DNA of 64,000 bases from Tetrahymena elliotti 4EA. Lineage: Eukaryota > Ciliophora > Oligohymenophorea > Hymenostomatida > Tetrahymenidae. A program made the translations under genes and the position numbers. Below are positions 40,717-55,150 of the stretch, piece by piece. Position 1 is the stretch's first letter, and every line of letters starts with the position of its first letter. The stretch lies in contig JH720311.1 of assembly GCA_000231825.2 (NCBI GenBank), forward strand, positions 62,001 to 126,000. Reading direction: 5' to 3'. The notes under the pieces are model-generated. The model did not search any database. It had not been told where the DNA came from and was given only the letters and a program-made list of their open reading frames with translations.

Positions 40717-41982
40717 TTTATTTCTTTCTTTTTAATTGTTTTCTGTACTTTTGTTGCTCGAGCTTGTTTTTAACATAAATTCAAATCAAAAAAAATTCGA
40801 TGAGCTAATTGTATGGTATATTAATGTGTTATCAATAAATTTAATTTGAGATAAATTAAAAATAATAGCTGACAACCAGCTTTTTATACCAATTTTTAGT
40901 TTGAATTATTACATTCATGTTTGATGTTGTAATTTCTAAGATTATACAAATCAGAATTAAGTTTTTATTTTTGAATTAAAATTAGATTTTTATGGTGTCA
41001 AATGAAAGACAGACAGTTCACTCTATTATTTGTTTTCAAAAGTAAAATTCAAAATGTCATATTTTTGGTTTTCCGCCCTCAACTAATATCCTTTTCAATT
41101 TTTTGTAAGCTTTGCTTTCTTATTAATTTGTATAATTAAGTATCTTCTTAACTTCCAAGTGTATTTTTAAACCATTTCTTTTTTAAATTCATAATGCGTA
41201 TGTAATCAGATAAATTAAATAAAATCAGACATATTTTTTAGCTTTCTACCCATTCATTTAGCAATTTTTTGTTTTCATTTCATTTTGCAAAACCCTTCAA
41301 ATTATTCATAATTACTTTATCTTAATAGAAGATCATATTTTAAAACAAAGAGAACATATTTATTATTTGATCATTCTCATTAAATCCAATTTAATTTTCC
41401 TTTATTATTATAATCAAGTAAACATATTTGACAATTTCAATGTATTGTTATTTTTAAATTATCTTCATATTTTTAAGATTCATTTTTTGTTTTTAGAAAA
41501 TAGCTTTTATTTTCCTAAAAAATTTAAAACCTTTATTATTCTTTAATAAAAATTGTTTGTATTTTTATTCTTTAATAAATATTGTTTATATTTTTATTCT
41601 TTAATAAATATTGTTTATATTTTTATTAAAGCTTTTTTAAAAGTTAAACATCATACTTGTGTATTTATTAAAATAGTATCAAATTTAAAAAAGATTTTTT
41701 TTTATTGAAGAAAATTAAATAGATTTTGTTTGTTCGGAGAAATTGAGATTTACAAGATATTATTTATATTGTAAAAATTAGAGCAATTTTAACTTGGTAA
41801 AAGATATTGCTAATTTCTTGAGGGTAGAAAGACATTTATTACTAAAATTAAAAAGATTTTTGTAAATTCATCCATATTTATGAACTATCCAAAAATTCAT
41901 AATTTAAAAAATTAACGAACTTTTATTTCTTTATCGAAGTTTTATTTAACATTTGTTAAGGTTACATTTAATGATATTAAAT
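40717..41982. other. 5' flank of giant gene C
   Basis: AT-rich 5' flank of C, homologous in short blocks to the flanks of A, B and D (TTTCCGCCCTCAACTAATAT and a TCATTTAGCAAT unit near 41253). It contains the 29-bp tandem repeat at 41538-41624. No gene was recognised. Confidence 0.55.
41538..41624. repeat. 29-bp tandem repeat, three copies
   Basis: Units begin at 41538, 41567 and 41596 with ATTCTTTAATAAA. The second and third are identical, the first differs at two positions, and a fourth starts (ATTAAAG) and breaks off. It lies in the 5' flank of C. Confidence 0.9.
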
Positions 41983-42003
41983 AGAATGAGAGAGAAAACT
42001 AAA
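41979..42003 (+). promoter_or_regulatory. Conserved block upstream of the LRR pseudogene
   Basis: The 25 bases around AATAGAATGAGAGAGAAAAC are repeated without change at about 56213-56237, where they sit roughly 150 bp before the start of the intact LRR gene. They are conserved while the surrounding spacer is not, which suggests a promoter or untranslated-leader element. The role is inference. Confidence 0.4.
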
Positions 42004-42156
42004 AAAATTTGGGTCTTGGCTCCTAATTGAAAATTTATTATATTCACTATTTTATTCAGAACATTCAGATTTATTCAATTTGTTTTTTTATACTTAATAA
42101 ATTTGTTTTGGAAAGATTTAATATGATTTTTCTTTTATTTGTTCTTTTCAGTTTTA

Positions 42157-42913
42157 NNNNNNNNNNNNNNNNNNNNNNNNNNNNNNNNNNNNNNNNNNNN
42201 NNNNNNNNNNNNNNNNNNNNNNNNNNNNNNNNNNNNNNNNNNNNNNNNNNNNNNNNNNNNNNNNNNNNNNNNNNNNNNNNNNNNNNNNNNNNNNNNNNNN
42301 NNNNNNNNNNNNNNNNNNNNNNNNNNNNNNNNNNNNNNNNNNNNNNNNNNNNNNNNNNNNNNNNNNNNNNNNNNNNNNNNNNNNNNNNNNNNNNNNNNNN
42401 NNNNNNNNNNNNNNNNNNNNNNNNNNNNNNNNNNNNNNNNNNNNNNNNNNNNNNNNNNNNNNNNNNNNNNNNNNNNNNNNNNNNNNNNNNNNNNNNNNNN
42501 NNNNNNNNNNNNNNNNNNNNNNNNNNNNNNNNNNNNNNNNNNNNNNNNNNNNNNNNNNNNNNNNNNNNNNNNNNNNNNNNNNNNNNNNNNNNNNNNNNNN
42601 NNNNNNNNNNNNNNNNNNNNNNNNNNNNNNNNNNNNNNNNNNNNNNNNNNNNNNNNNNNNNNNNNNNNNNNNNNNNNNNNNNNNNNNNNNNNNNNNNNNN
42701 NNNNNNNNNNNNNNNNNNNNNNNNNNNNNNNNNNNNNNNNNNNNNNNNNNNNNNNNNNNNNNNNNNNNNNNNNNNNNNNNNNNNNNNNNNNNNNNNNNNN
42801 NNNNNNNNNNNNNNNNNNNNNNNNNNNNNNNNNNNNNNNNNNNNNNNNNNNNNNNNNNNNNNNNNNNNNNNNNNNNNNNNNNNNNNNNNNNNNNNNNNNN
42901 NNNNNNNNNNNNN
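42157..42913. other. Assembly gap (757 N)
   Basis: A run of unknown bases. The left edge lies directly after TTATTTGTTCTTTTCAG, a motif found inside the LRR-gene introns, and the right edge opens inside an LRR exon, so the gap removes the 5' part of the LRR pseudogene. Open frames across the N run are meaningless. Confidence 0.98.
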
Positions 42914-44329
42914 TTAGCAAAATGCTCTAATCTCTAAACTTTGACTATTAACCTTAGGTAAAGATAATTTTTTAATATTTACTATGCATTTTAGAATGAA
43001 TAAATAAATATTTTAATATATGAGGGACAGACTGTTTGAATGACTGACTAATTTATGTTAGTTTATTTGATATTTGTTTGGCTCACTCACTCACTCATTC
43101 ATTCATTCATTAATTTTTATTTGTTCTAATCAAATTTACTTCAAACTTTTATGTTTTTCTCATTCTTTTAAATATTTCTTTATTTCATAATTATTTTTCC
43201 AATTTTTTTAAGAAAGAATAATATTGGTGAACTGGGAGTATCAGCAGTTGGATCTGGCTGAGCATAAAACCCTCATCTCTAAACTTTGACTCTCTACCTC
43301 TGGTAAAAATAATGCTTTTAACTATTAATTTTTGAATGAATAAATAAAGAATTTAATTTATGAATAATGATGATTTATTTCTAACTTGATATTTTTTTGG
43401 CTTGCTTATTTATTAATTTTTATTTATTAGATTCACTTCATTTTTATGTTTTTTTTAAATATATCTTTTATTCATTATTATTTTTATAATTTTATAAAAG
43501 ATTAAATAATGTTGCTTAAATAGGCTGGCTCATCAGGATTAGGGTCTGGCTGGAAAATGTTCTAAATTTTGACTTTGTACCTCTAGAAAAAATAGTTTTT
43601 TTAACTATGAATTTTTGAATGAATAAAAAAATCAAAACTTGAGAAAATGAACAACAGACTAATTTACTAATTTAAGTTTTTCAAGTTGAAATTTGTTTGG
43701 CTTGCTCACTTCTTTTTTATTTTTTTTTATCAGATTTACTTCAAATTTTTATGTTTTTCTCATTCTTTTGAATAATTTTTATTTATAAAAGTAACAATAA
43801 TATTGGTGAATTGGGAGCTTAAGGATTAGGATTTGGTTTAGCATAAAGCCCTAATCTCAAAAGTTGGACTTTATAGCTCTCGTAAAAATAGTGATTCATA
43901 TTAATTAAATATATTTCATAATTCCTTTTAAAATTTTTTAAAAGGTCTAATAATATTGGTGAATGGGGTGCTTAAAAATTAGGGTCAGGCTTAGCAAAAT
44001 GCTCTAATCTCTAGTATTTGTCTCTCATGTAAAAATAGTGGATCAATATTAACTATGAATTTTTAAATGGATAAATAAAAGCTTTAATTTATGAGGGACA
44101 GACTGATTGGCTAATTTAAGTTGGTTTACTTGATGTTTGTTTGGCTTTCTCATTCATTAGTTTTTATTTGTTCTTTTAAGATTTACTCTTAATTATGTAT
44201 TTATTTATTTATTTATCAAGATTTACTTTTCTCATTTTTTAAAAGCTAGAATAAAATGGCCAAACAGGAGTACAAAGATTAAGACCAAAATTAAGAAAAG
44301 CAAAAAGATTAGTTCATTTGAGATATGGA
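42914..44329 (+). pseudogene. Leucine-rich-repeat gene copy, decayed
   Basis: Six LRR exons match those of the intact gene at 56386-59194 (its exons from 57556 onward): one cut by the gap (ending 42956), then 43213-43302, 43501 to about 43587, 43792-43881, 43945-44028 and 44246-44329. Lesions: the 43213 exon has an in-frame TGA at 43259-43261 where the intact copy has TTA; the 43501 exon has a 4-base GGCT duplication, a deletion after the NNVAQIG segment and a donor changed from GT to GA; the last exon lacks one T, shifting frame to a TGA at 44319; and the old stop TGA now reads GGA. Only the 43792 exon (NNNIGELGAQGLGFGLAQ) is clean at full length. The 43945 exon is in frame but 6 bp short. 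Opposite in strand to the flanking giant genes. Confidence 0.82.
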
Positions 44330-44732
44330 TTATTTTTAAAGAAAAAATAGACAGTCCTTATTTAATTTGAAATAATCTAATGATTATCATACATTAAATA
44401 TTTGATAAATATGATTTGTTGATTAAACAAAAAACTTAATAATGAAGTAAAAATAAATAAAATCTTGTCAGAATATAAAATCTTATTCCTCTATTAAACA
44501 AATTTCTTTCCCCAAATAAATTATTTTTGTTTAAAAAAAAAGAAATCTATTCATTATTTCTTGTGAAAAAATGATATTTTTAATTTCATAAATAAAAATA
44601 TCAAATGAATTAAGAAAAATAACTTTAAAACAATTTTGAATTTTTTTCCAAAAAATTAAACTAAATCATGTTAAATAAAGAATAATAAAATACAAATATT
44701 TTCATTTAAAAAAATACAATTAAAAAATAAAT
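44330..44732. other. Short spacer between LRR pseudogene and giant gene D
   Basis: About 400 bp of AT-rich DNA between convergent 3' ends. No gene or clear signal was seen. Confidence 0.6.
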
Positions 44733-47700
44733 TCATTTTTTTCTTCTCTAAAAATTATTTCCTAAAGCTTAGAAAGTATTTTATTTTATATTTTAAACAA
44801 AATCTTTAAAAGTTGGAAACTCATTGGCATTTATATGGGTGATGACTTCATGTTATTCTGTTTCTTTTAAATAAATTAAAAAATTAAAAAATATGTGTTA
44901 AAGGATTTTTTTTTACAATAGGCTGCTTAAGAATCTAAAAGAATATTATTGCTTAATGTATCTTGAATTTTCAGATTATTTGTAGGATTTATTATTTAAT
45001 CAGTTTCTTTTACATGTATTTATAATTTCTTAGTTGAGGTTATTTAATTTTTTCCATAAAAGGATGGTCCTAATTATTTATCAGAGATAATACTGTCATT
45101 GAATTACATTTCAGAAGACCTATTTTTGTTTAACTTGAATTATCTGCTAGGAATAAATTATTCTTTTGAGCTATCAATATATAAGTTTGATGACTCATTT
45201 GGATCTATTAATGTAAAGTTTTGGTTAGCTAAATCAAACTTTCTTTTTTTAATAGTAAAATTATCTTGCAAATCCTACTTTCTTTAATCCACTTAAACCT
45301 CTCTTTTAGTTACTTAAAAATTTTCTATTCATTTAAAAAATAATTAATATGTTTATGATTATAATAAATTACATTTATTTGACTTAACGAATGAGCTATC
45401 AGTATAAATATTTGTTATCTTAACTATATTTCGCAATATATTCTATTATACTTAAGCTAAATTTATTTTTTTATAGTCTGATAGTGTCTTATTATTTTAT
45501 AATTCTTTTTAAAGTATTGTTTCTATTAAAACTTAAAATTTAGTTCTAAATAATGAAAGATATTTTAAAGATTTTTTAATTTTATTAAATTTTCTTATAG
45601 ACCCAAAGGATTTACTTTTCACCACTTTGACAAATCTAAAAATCCTAGGAAATTTTAACTTCAAATTGTAGAGTAGGTTTTGAATAAAGCTTTATTTAGA
45701 TTTATCAGACTGGATAGCCTCAAAATGAGCAAAAACTACTAGTTTCAAAATGAATATACCATTCATAGTATAAATTAAAACAGTAACATAGTAACTAAGG
45801 TTTGGATTAAACTCATAAATTCCTTGATAAAGAAATGTAAGATTGATTGTTAATATTGATATAAATATTGACTACTATTCCAATATATTTCTTTGATTAG
45901 AAATATATGGATTTTTCTTCGTAGTCATCAAGCTATAAGTAATCAAAACTATGTTAACAAAAAAAGCCTAATATAAAACAAGTTAAATTTAAATATAACT
46001 TTGGTAAAAATAATAAATTACTCTTATATTAGGGTGCTCAATAAGTAAAATTGAAGCTGTCATAATTGCTGATTTAAAAAATAACTTTATTTTATACCAA
46101 TAGTAGTATATTGGTTTGTAATCTTCATAAAGGAACTGGTATTTGCTCATCTAAAATCTTTGAAATTCAGACTTCCTTAGATTTTAGATTCTTTTTAAAA
46201 TCCAAATAGGAATTAAAATCACAAATAAGAGAATTAAAGGCAAAACAACAACCAAGATATATTTAGTATGCCTCTCAAAATCATAGCATTCAATATTTAA
46301 ATCAATAGAAGAAAACTTTTATGAACCAATTTTTCTGCAACTTAAAGACTGAGACAAAGTAGCCACTAAAGAAGGAAAGTAAAATATATATGTATATACT
46401 AAACTTGTATACTTAAATTTCATGAATGGCCTGTAAAAATCTTTTTAATTTTTAAAGCTGTTTATGTAAAAGAGTAGTATCATAATTATTAAAGAACTAA
46501 CAAGTGATGTTATCAACCTGATTACCCAAAATTCAACACCTTCAAAGTATTTGAAAGGAAAAATACAATCTAGAGAGCCATTAGATATTTAGAGGGGATT
46601 ACCTACAGAAGTAGTAGTAAAGCTAAAAATTTGAGGGAGATCAATCTTATATTTATCTAAGATCGATATTACTTAAATATGATCTACTAAAGTTTGAGAG
46701 AATATCAGTTATTAGAAATCATAAACTATTTATTAAAAATAAATTAAATATTAATTTTCTTCATTTTCATTAAACAATCTTTACTTGTAGTACTAAGATG
46801 TATAAATCCCACTAATTTTAGATAGTAACCTATTAAAACTCTCTCTGATTATTAGATAATTTTTTTCACACTTAAGTTCAGGTAAAGAAATTGCAATATA
46901 AAAAATATCAAGAAGTTAAACAAAATAATAATAACAGAACCAGAGCACTATATGCAATTAGAAGATTAAAAAGTTTTAGAATACCTATTTTCCCAAATTT
47001 AGCCTTTGAAATCGCATGTCTCACAAAGAGGCCCTATATGACCTATCTCGCATCCAAACTTTAATTTAAAATTAATGACTTAAGAAAATATTGAATGAAA
47101 TTTAAAATAAAAAATGTTAAAAGTTAGATTTAAATCAAAATCGTTTCATTCATTAATTACAATACGAGTTTGAAGAAATAAGAACCAAATTTTATTTTTT
47201 GTAAAGATAAATTTTTATACTTTTGATGTTTATTTTTGTGGTTAGCAACTAAGTTAATTTTTTGAACAATATATTATTTCATCTGTCATATTATTAGCTC
47301 TCCAATAGCCAGAAAGTAATTCTATACTTGCACCACTACACCTATCTGCACCTTTAGGACACATTCTACAACTTTAATCTGCAGTACTAAGAGAATATTT
47401 ACCATCAGGACATTCATCACACATAATTTTATCTGTGAAAGAAACTTCAATTTCTCCTACCAGACATTCTCTAAAACCCACTATAAATTTAAAAGAAATA
47501 TATTCTTAATTTACACTTTCTTAAGTAGATTAAAGATCAAGCTTTATGCTAGATTATAACAAAAATTAAATAACCTATAGAGGCTTAGAAGTAATAGTAA
47601 AATCAAGATTAAAACCTTTTTCTGAATAAGTTGTAATTGAGCTTCCTTAAACTAAAATTTTATTACCTGCTATCACTTATAAATTCAAATTTTCAATTTC

Positions 47701-50700
47701 TTATTGAAAATTTTTATTAAAATCTAAATTATCCATTTTTAAAAATGAAAAAGAGTAACCTTCTTCATCTTTTAATTTGATAGTATTTAATTTAATACTA
47801 TCTCCACTTTTAAAGTCATCAATATTTAATACATTCTCTTAATTTAAATTGAATTAATATCCTTACATTTGTGTTAAATCAATTACAATCTTTAGGAGTT
47901 AAGATCCAATATTATTTCCATAAAATAAAGCCTTATTTTCCTTTATAAATTAAGGAAGGGAGTAATTATAATTTTATAAAAAATCAGGAGTGTAAGAATC
48001 ATAATAAATTCCACCTCCAGCAGCAGACTCATTTTAAATAATTTAGCTATCGTATAGTTTCAATTCTACTTTACTTAAGTAGATTGCTCCACCTTTTCCT
48101 TTTAAAGCACTATTTTACTGAAAAACACTTTTATCTATTAATGATAAGATAGATAATTGATCTGAATTCCCTAAATAGTATAAAGCACCTCCATAATCTC
48201 TTAAACTTTAATTTTTAACAAATTAAGAGTTTATAATTGTTGTATTTGCTACGCTTAGTAAATAAATAGATCCTCCTTTTCCTTATTTTGAAATATTATT
48301 AGTGAATTTAGAGTCTGAGATAATTAAAGTATCAACACTTTTTAGTAAAAAAGAACATCCATCCAAATTGCATTCTATTATGTTAAACTAAGAAGAATTT
48401 ATAGATAAATATCTTGAGTTCTCTATAATTATAAGAGATGTTTAAGAATTACAATCATTCATTTTAATATCATCCATCTAAACTCTATTTGAGGATTAAC
48501 TTATAGCCGATAATAATGAAATACTACTTTTTTCTAAATAGACTGAGTTCAAACTTATTATTTATTCACTATTAACTCTAATCAAGAATTATATTTCACT
48601 TGCAGTGCAAAAATTGCAATCAAAGCGAGTAATAGTTATATTTTAGCAATTGACATCCATAAAATTTTAATTAAGTTAATTTAAATTGCGAATCTTAATA
48701 TTTTCGAAAAATATTTATGATGAATCAATTATTAATTTTATACTGTTACTATTTGAAATTGTTAAATTATAAATAGAAATAATAAGATTTTTATAGAATA
48801 AAGTATCTAAGTATTCTTCAGTTTTTAACAGATTTAATACCATTTATTTATTTTCTGAAATATTAACATCTTTTAAAGTTAAATATTAGCAACCAATTTA
48901 ACTTAAAAATGTATTTCCATTCAATTAATTTGTTGTTATATTTTATAATGTTGTGTTTACATTTTAGAATTATTTGATGAAATAAGCTTAAAAATTAGTT
49001 TAAATGATTTTGATGTCTTTAATTTAAACTTATTTAATTTAATTCATAATAATAAAATCGACAAAGCTAGATTGAGAAATAGATATTCCTGAAATTTGAA
49101 TTGATTCTGAGTTAGTTATGTTAAAAATAAATCCTGAAATGAAATTGCTATTTATAAATTATAAATCTTCAATAACCACAAGCTCACAATTTTTGATTGT
49201 AATAATACTATGATTATGTGTCTGAATAAAATTTTAGAAAGTTAAAGTTTTGATATGAAGAATTTCTAAATTTTATATGACTAACTCAGTATAAATTTCT
49301 AAAATATTTATGTCATTTAAGAATAGCTTTTTTATATTATTTTTAGAATTTAAAATAAATTCATTTTCTAAGAGAATTCTTAAATTTAAAGAGTTTAGTT
49401 CTACTTTTGAGATTACTGTATTATCAAATATAGTATTGTCTGACCACATTACTGTAGATTTTTTCATTTATTTATTATAGCTATTAACTAAAGAAGAATA
49501 TATAATTTATAATCCTTGAGGACTCAAATTTTCAAGAAGGGGAGGAGGTTGAATTTCTTGATTATTTGCTAGTAAAATTTTTTGTTAATACAATTGTTGA
49601 TTGGCGTATACTAGATTCTATTAAATTTGTTTTTGGGAGTATAAATTTTACTAAATTGAGTCAGATTGAACTAATTAATATGAGCATTAAGTTGAGATAT
49701 CGTCTAATAATATATAATATTATACAATATCTATTACATTTTGGCCTATTATTTCTAAATACCTGTTATTATTTTGATCTAGATTAATTGAAAAATTTAA
49801 TATTTGAAGAAGTTTTATATTTTTCTAAAATAGAATTAATGGTTATTAGCTATTAGATTCCATTCTAACAACTTAAAGTATATGGCTTTATACAACTATA
49901 AATACATTTTAGTAATTAATGTAATAAATTCTATTTAAGTTTGTAAATGCATAGATAGTAGGGAAAAATTTTTCTAAAGAAAATTTATTATAAATTTCAA
50001 GTTATGATTCACAATAAGCAAATAGATATACCTCATCTGTTAAAATTTTAGTTTGTAGTAAACAAGGATTAACAATTTAAGTCCTTTCTTAAAGTGATTA
50101 AGAATAAACATAAGTGAAACCTTAATCACCTACTACATAAATAAGATTTCTTTCTTATTCTAAATATATATTTAATATATTATAATTAACTGAAAGCGAA
50201 AATATTTCATCTAAATTAGAGCTATTTATAATTTTTATTAAACACTGGGATTAAATAACAACTAGTAATAAATTATTCTTTAAGTCCTCATTCATATTTG
50301 AATAGATGATATTATTTTAAAAGCTGATGTTATCAACATTGTCTGATTTTATAAATGATAATTTTAATACTAGATCTATATCTTCCATCAAACTAAATTA
50401 TCTATAATTTAAAATAGCCTATTACTAGTCAAAAGAGTATAAAGTGCCTTATGAGTAATAGATCAAAAAATTGCCTTAAATAATACCTCTATAATAAGTA
50501 TTTTTTCCTTAATTTTAGTAGAACATGATTAAATCTAATGATTTGCTATTGAGTGTTTCATTTAAATCTACTTTATAAATATCGTTAGTAAAATATTCTA
50601 TTAAATAAAGTTAGTTGAATTGAGAATCATAAAATATATCTCTTATTGACTAATACAGCATTACTTCTGATACTTTAGATATTAAAATATCTATTGTATT

Positions 50701-53700
50701 TACTTTTCCATAAAGAAGATAGTCTAGATTTTAGTAAATAAAGGAATTATTTTTTGTCTTTATAAATTAACCATAAGACTAGCTTTTAATGCTGTAATAT
50801 TAATTAGGTATAAAATATATACTTTTAAAAGTGCTTTTTTAAAAAAGTGATAGTTGTCTAGTTATTAAATTATAAACTAAGAAAATGTTATTATCAAATT
50901 TCAAGTTTACTAGTTCTTTCGATGAATAAAATTCTTAGGTTTATGTATAGATTATCTAATTCAAATCGTAAAGATTAATAGCAGCCTGATTTTAAACTAT
51001 GAGCAAATTCTTAGAAATATCTAGATGAACATAAATGATTAATTAGTTTAGGTTTGAATTGTCTAAAATTGTTTCTAAAAAATCTAATTCAGGAAATTTA
51101 TGAACATAAACATAGAAATTGTCATAAAAAAAGATGTAATTTTTTTGTAAGTCTACCTTAAAGCCATTCAATTAATTATATTAAAGCTTCTTTTAAACTA
51201 AATTATTAGTTACATAATTATATATCACTAGTTACTAACTATTATCAAGCAAAATTATCTAATTAGATTTCAAGTGGAAGAGTATGTTTTATGGGATAAA
51301 TTGATTATTTAATTTTACAGTTTATAATTGATTTAATGAAAGAATGTCTATTACCTTTAGTTCTTTAGCTGTTTTATCTGCACCAATTAATAAATTTTTC
51401 TCTGAGTCTAAGTATAAAGTAGTTTAATCGTAAAAGTAAATTCTTTGAGAAGAAGAAAAATTTTCCAAATAAAATGAAAACAAACCTTCAGTTTATGAAA
51501 AGATAATTAGTGTCTTTTTCTTATAATCTAAATTTGGTTTTATTTCTACATATAATAAACTTCTCTGTAAAAACTTATTCTTTTTTTAAAATGATAATAA
51601 ATAAAAAATAAATCATATTAATTCTTACAAAATATTGGATAGGTTTTATTATAGCCTCATTAATAAAAAATTCGACATATTCAGGAATGTATTAAAGTAT
51701 TAGATTATCTTCACAATTTATTAAGTATTAAGTAAATATACTCCTTTTCGAATTCAGTTCTATTTTTTTCTGAGAATTATTGACATACTGTTTGTTAAAA
51801 AATTAATTTAGTTAAATACTAAAATGAAGCTAAAAAATTACATCTACTATCCAAATACTATATTGGTCAGTTTAAATTATAACTTTTTAATAGTTATGGC
51901 AAATTTAGAAATTTAAAATAGCTTGATAAGAGAATAATTTTTAAGGATTATTGCTTTCTATTAAGTAACAAATATTTAAGTCAAAAACCTAATTAACCTA
52001 GGTAGTAAATATAACTGCTTTGAGTTAAGTATCTATCAACATCTGATCAATAGAAGAATTTATTTAATATTCTTTTCTTTCTTAGGTTATTATATTCAGT
52101 TTTAAAATTTTAGATGTTATTTTATCTAAATAGAAGGAATAGTAATCAATAGAGTTAAAATTTAAAAGACTGTAAGAAGAAGCAATAGGCTGACTGATGT
52201 AAGGTTTATTTTCTATGTTAGAGTTTTATATTACTTACTAATTAACTTAATCAATTATGACATTGATTGAGGCATATTTTTTTGGATAAAAAAATAGAGT
52301 GAAAACATTATATTAATAATCAAATATTTTTATAATCTTCATAGATAAATAATGGACTAAATATTTATTCTTCATGACTAATGCTGTGTTATGCCCAAAG
52401 AAAGTTAGTTTATATTCTTAATAAATTTAATTTAAAAGCTCTATACTTTGACTAGTTTAAGTTGACAAGTTATATTGCACAAGTTCTTAATTATTGGAGT
52501 AAAAAACAGAATTGCTAATTGTAGATTTGTAAAACACAATTAGTTAAGAATACAAATTATTAACAGGAGTTATTGAAATTATTTCTAAGTTTGAGGAAAA
52601 GATAGCTATACTTACTTAAGAAAATAAAACTAATTTGTTTGAGGATTATTAAAATAATCTTAAGTGTATGTCTGATAAAAACTATTATTAAGTTATTTCA
52701 AAGCTAGAGAAAGAAGATTAAGATAATGAAAAAGCTCTTATTATTCCTAGGAGTGGATAATGAAAATATAAATACTGATCAACAAATAGAACAGAAAAAG
52801 TGTTTTCTACCTACTCTGTGACTAAAATAATAGATTAATCTTGGTAAAATAGGTCTAAATATGTATGATTTTTCAAATCATAGAGCTGTGTTTTCATTTC
52901 TAAGTTATCAACAACCACAAATTAATCTCTAAGAATAAAAAATTAATTAAAATAAAGAGCTTATGGCTCACTAGAGAAACTTTAGATGATCTGATTATTA
53001 TTTAAATCAAAGAGTATTTTATAACTAAATACTAAGACATAATTGAATTCATCAATTAATTAAGCAAAATCAAATTTGAGATCTACATATTCAATATATA
53101 AATATGGCACAACCTGAGAAAAAATAATCTTTTGTACGCATATATCAAGAATTTAGAGTACATTCATCCAAAATTAAGTTGTGTAAATTATTACAAACAA
53201 GCAGTCACTATTCATAACTCTTTTTATTAAGCTTACTTCCTATAATAATGGATCTTGAATAATTTGTGAATTGATTATTATTGATTTTTGAAAACTTTGG
53301 TTTTAGTAGAAAGGTAAAGGAATGTCTTGTTCCTATATAAATCCTCTCTACTATCTAATAATATTACTTGAGTAATATCTATTTTTGTTCCCGAAAAATG
53401 AATTAGCGGCACTTATTAATTAATAATCATAACTCACCTCTAAAGTATATCCATCTGAAGAAATGTACTTTGTTAGCTAACCTTTATTATCTAACAAACT
53501 ATGGATATAAATGTTGACCTAAAGCTTTCCTATATCAAGTACATAATATACATCCTAATTATAAATGAAAAAGTAGGAAATAGGGATTTCAAAGGTAAAT
53601 TTAAATTCCTCTAAAGAAAAAATATTTTCAAAATTTTCATCTATCTTAATAAAATAATAATCTGGTAATTCGTTTAAAATTAAATAATTAGGTTGATATA

Positions 53701-55150
53701 TTTATGCAGAATTATAAATATATAAATCTAAATATCTAAACTTAAAAATTTTTTTAACATAGCTTTAAGTATAGTTATCAGTTATTTTATAAATATAAAT
53801 TTATTGCTTGTTTTTTAATTAAGTTATCAAAATGTTTGATGGCTCATAATAAAATATCATTCCCTCAGTAATATCGTTACTTTCTTTAGCTATTTTTTAG
53901 ACTAGCTTAATTTAAACAGAGTTAGATTCATAAATAATCTAGTAAATTGCTAATCCATTCTTTGCAGCACAAAAAAACATATTTAAATCATTGCTAATAT
54001 TCGTGATAGAACTACATATTAGGTTGAGATCTTATTACTATTCTAATTAATCATCTTGTTTAACCTTAAAAAATATTACCTAATTAATTAATTAATTAAA
54101 ATAAATTTTAGCTGCTTTTAAGAAAATATTTCAAACAGAATAAAATAAAATAATAAAATATATTTTTAATACCTAACTTTCAGTATTTAATTCGAGCATG
54201 CAAATTACTTATAAATTTTTGCTAATTTCTAAAAACACCATACCTTTTTAATTGTGAGTAATTATTTGTTTAGTTTTTTAATGAATAGAATATATAAGTA
54301 TTTATTTATTCGATGATGAGTAAAATGTTAAGAGGTTAAAATTTTTGAGATAAGATAAAAAGACTATATTACTTCCAATTTAAGAGATAGGAATTTTTAT
54401 CAACTTTTCAGTTACAAAATTGTAAAAAGCAACATTAACATTACTCTTACAGTAAAGATAGTCTCCTAAGTACCTGATAAACTGAGAATAATCATCAGTA
54501 AATTCAGAAGGTGGAAGTATCTAAAATTATTGCTTTATTTAAAAGCTTGTATCAGCAATGCTGATCTAACAAAAATCTTAAACTATTACTAAATAACCAT
54601 TAGAAGAAATAAGAATTCTTTGAATAGGAATTTTCATTTTATTTTAAGAGTATTCATTAATGATATTACAATCAATAATATTTTCGCATACATTCTTTTA
54701 ATAATTTTCAATTGTATTATTTTAGCATTCATAGACGCATTTATTTTCCCTCTAATCATAAAGTTATTTGTCTAAGCACGCTTCTTATTTTAAGTAGCAA
54801 AATCCGTCATTTTTTAATTCCATATAATCTTGGCACTTTATACAAGAATTTTTTAAATTGCATTAAGTACAACCAAATATTTGACATTGTATACATGTCT
54901 TAGAAATATCATCAATTGAAGTGTTTGCCTCACATTCTTTTGAGCAATTCGAATTTTCACTTGAAAAATAATAATCATTGATGCATTTAGCACATTAATT
55001 ATTTGATAGACCAAAGCAAGATTCACACGATTAATCGCACTTTAAGCATTCATTATTTATTATATCATATAAATTACCTTTCTTACAATTTTAGCAAATT
55101 AAAAATTAAACTTAAATTGAAAATATGAAAAATTTTAGTAATTGCTTCAT
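44733..55150 (-). CDS. Giant Cys-rich/beta-helix multi-pass membrane protein, paralogue D
   Basis: Predicted 3281-residue member of the family. Nine exons: 55150-54173, 54079-51842, 51787-51629, 51579-47221, 47058-46785, 46725-46022, 45967-45373, 45324-44917, 44863-44733; total 9846 bp, phases consistent. The start MKQLLKFFIFSIQVQFLIC gives a modest signal peptide, then CLKCDQSCESCFGLSNNQC and the Cys-rich head. The beta-helix, Cys module, GCEIGHIGPLCETCD signature and membrane bundle follow; the tail ends NEFPTFKDFVQNIKQNTFQ then LGNNFQRRKK. Intron 1 is present (93 bp, with an ATTA-rich 3' end). The stretch 47217-48316 is identical to paralogue C although the two genes differ clearly on both sides. 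The start lies head to head with the intact LRR gene, about 1.2 kb away, so the two may share regulatory DNA. Confidence 0.82.
47217..48316. repeat. 1,100-bp tract perfectly identical to 32882-33981 (in paralogue D)
   Basis: Partner of the tract in paralogue C. It ends four bases into the intron on one side and inside the beta-helix exon on the other. Past 48316 the two genes differ at many positions (for example 48345-48420). Confidence 0.95.

Noticed and set aside
42027..42930. Long open frames over the N run
   Set aside because: They exist only because unknown bases contain no stops.
43081..43113. CACTCACTCACTCATTCATT microsatellite-like run
   Set aside because: Simple-sequence drift inside an intron of the LRR pseudogene; similar CATTCATTCATT and GACTGACTGACT runs occur in the other LRR introns.
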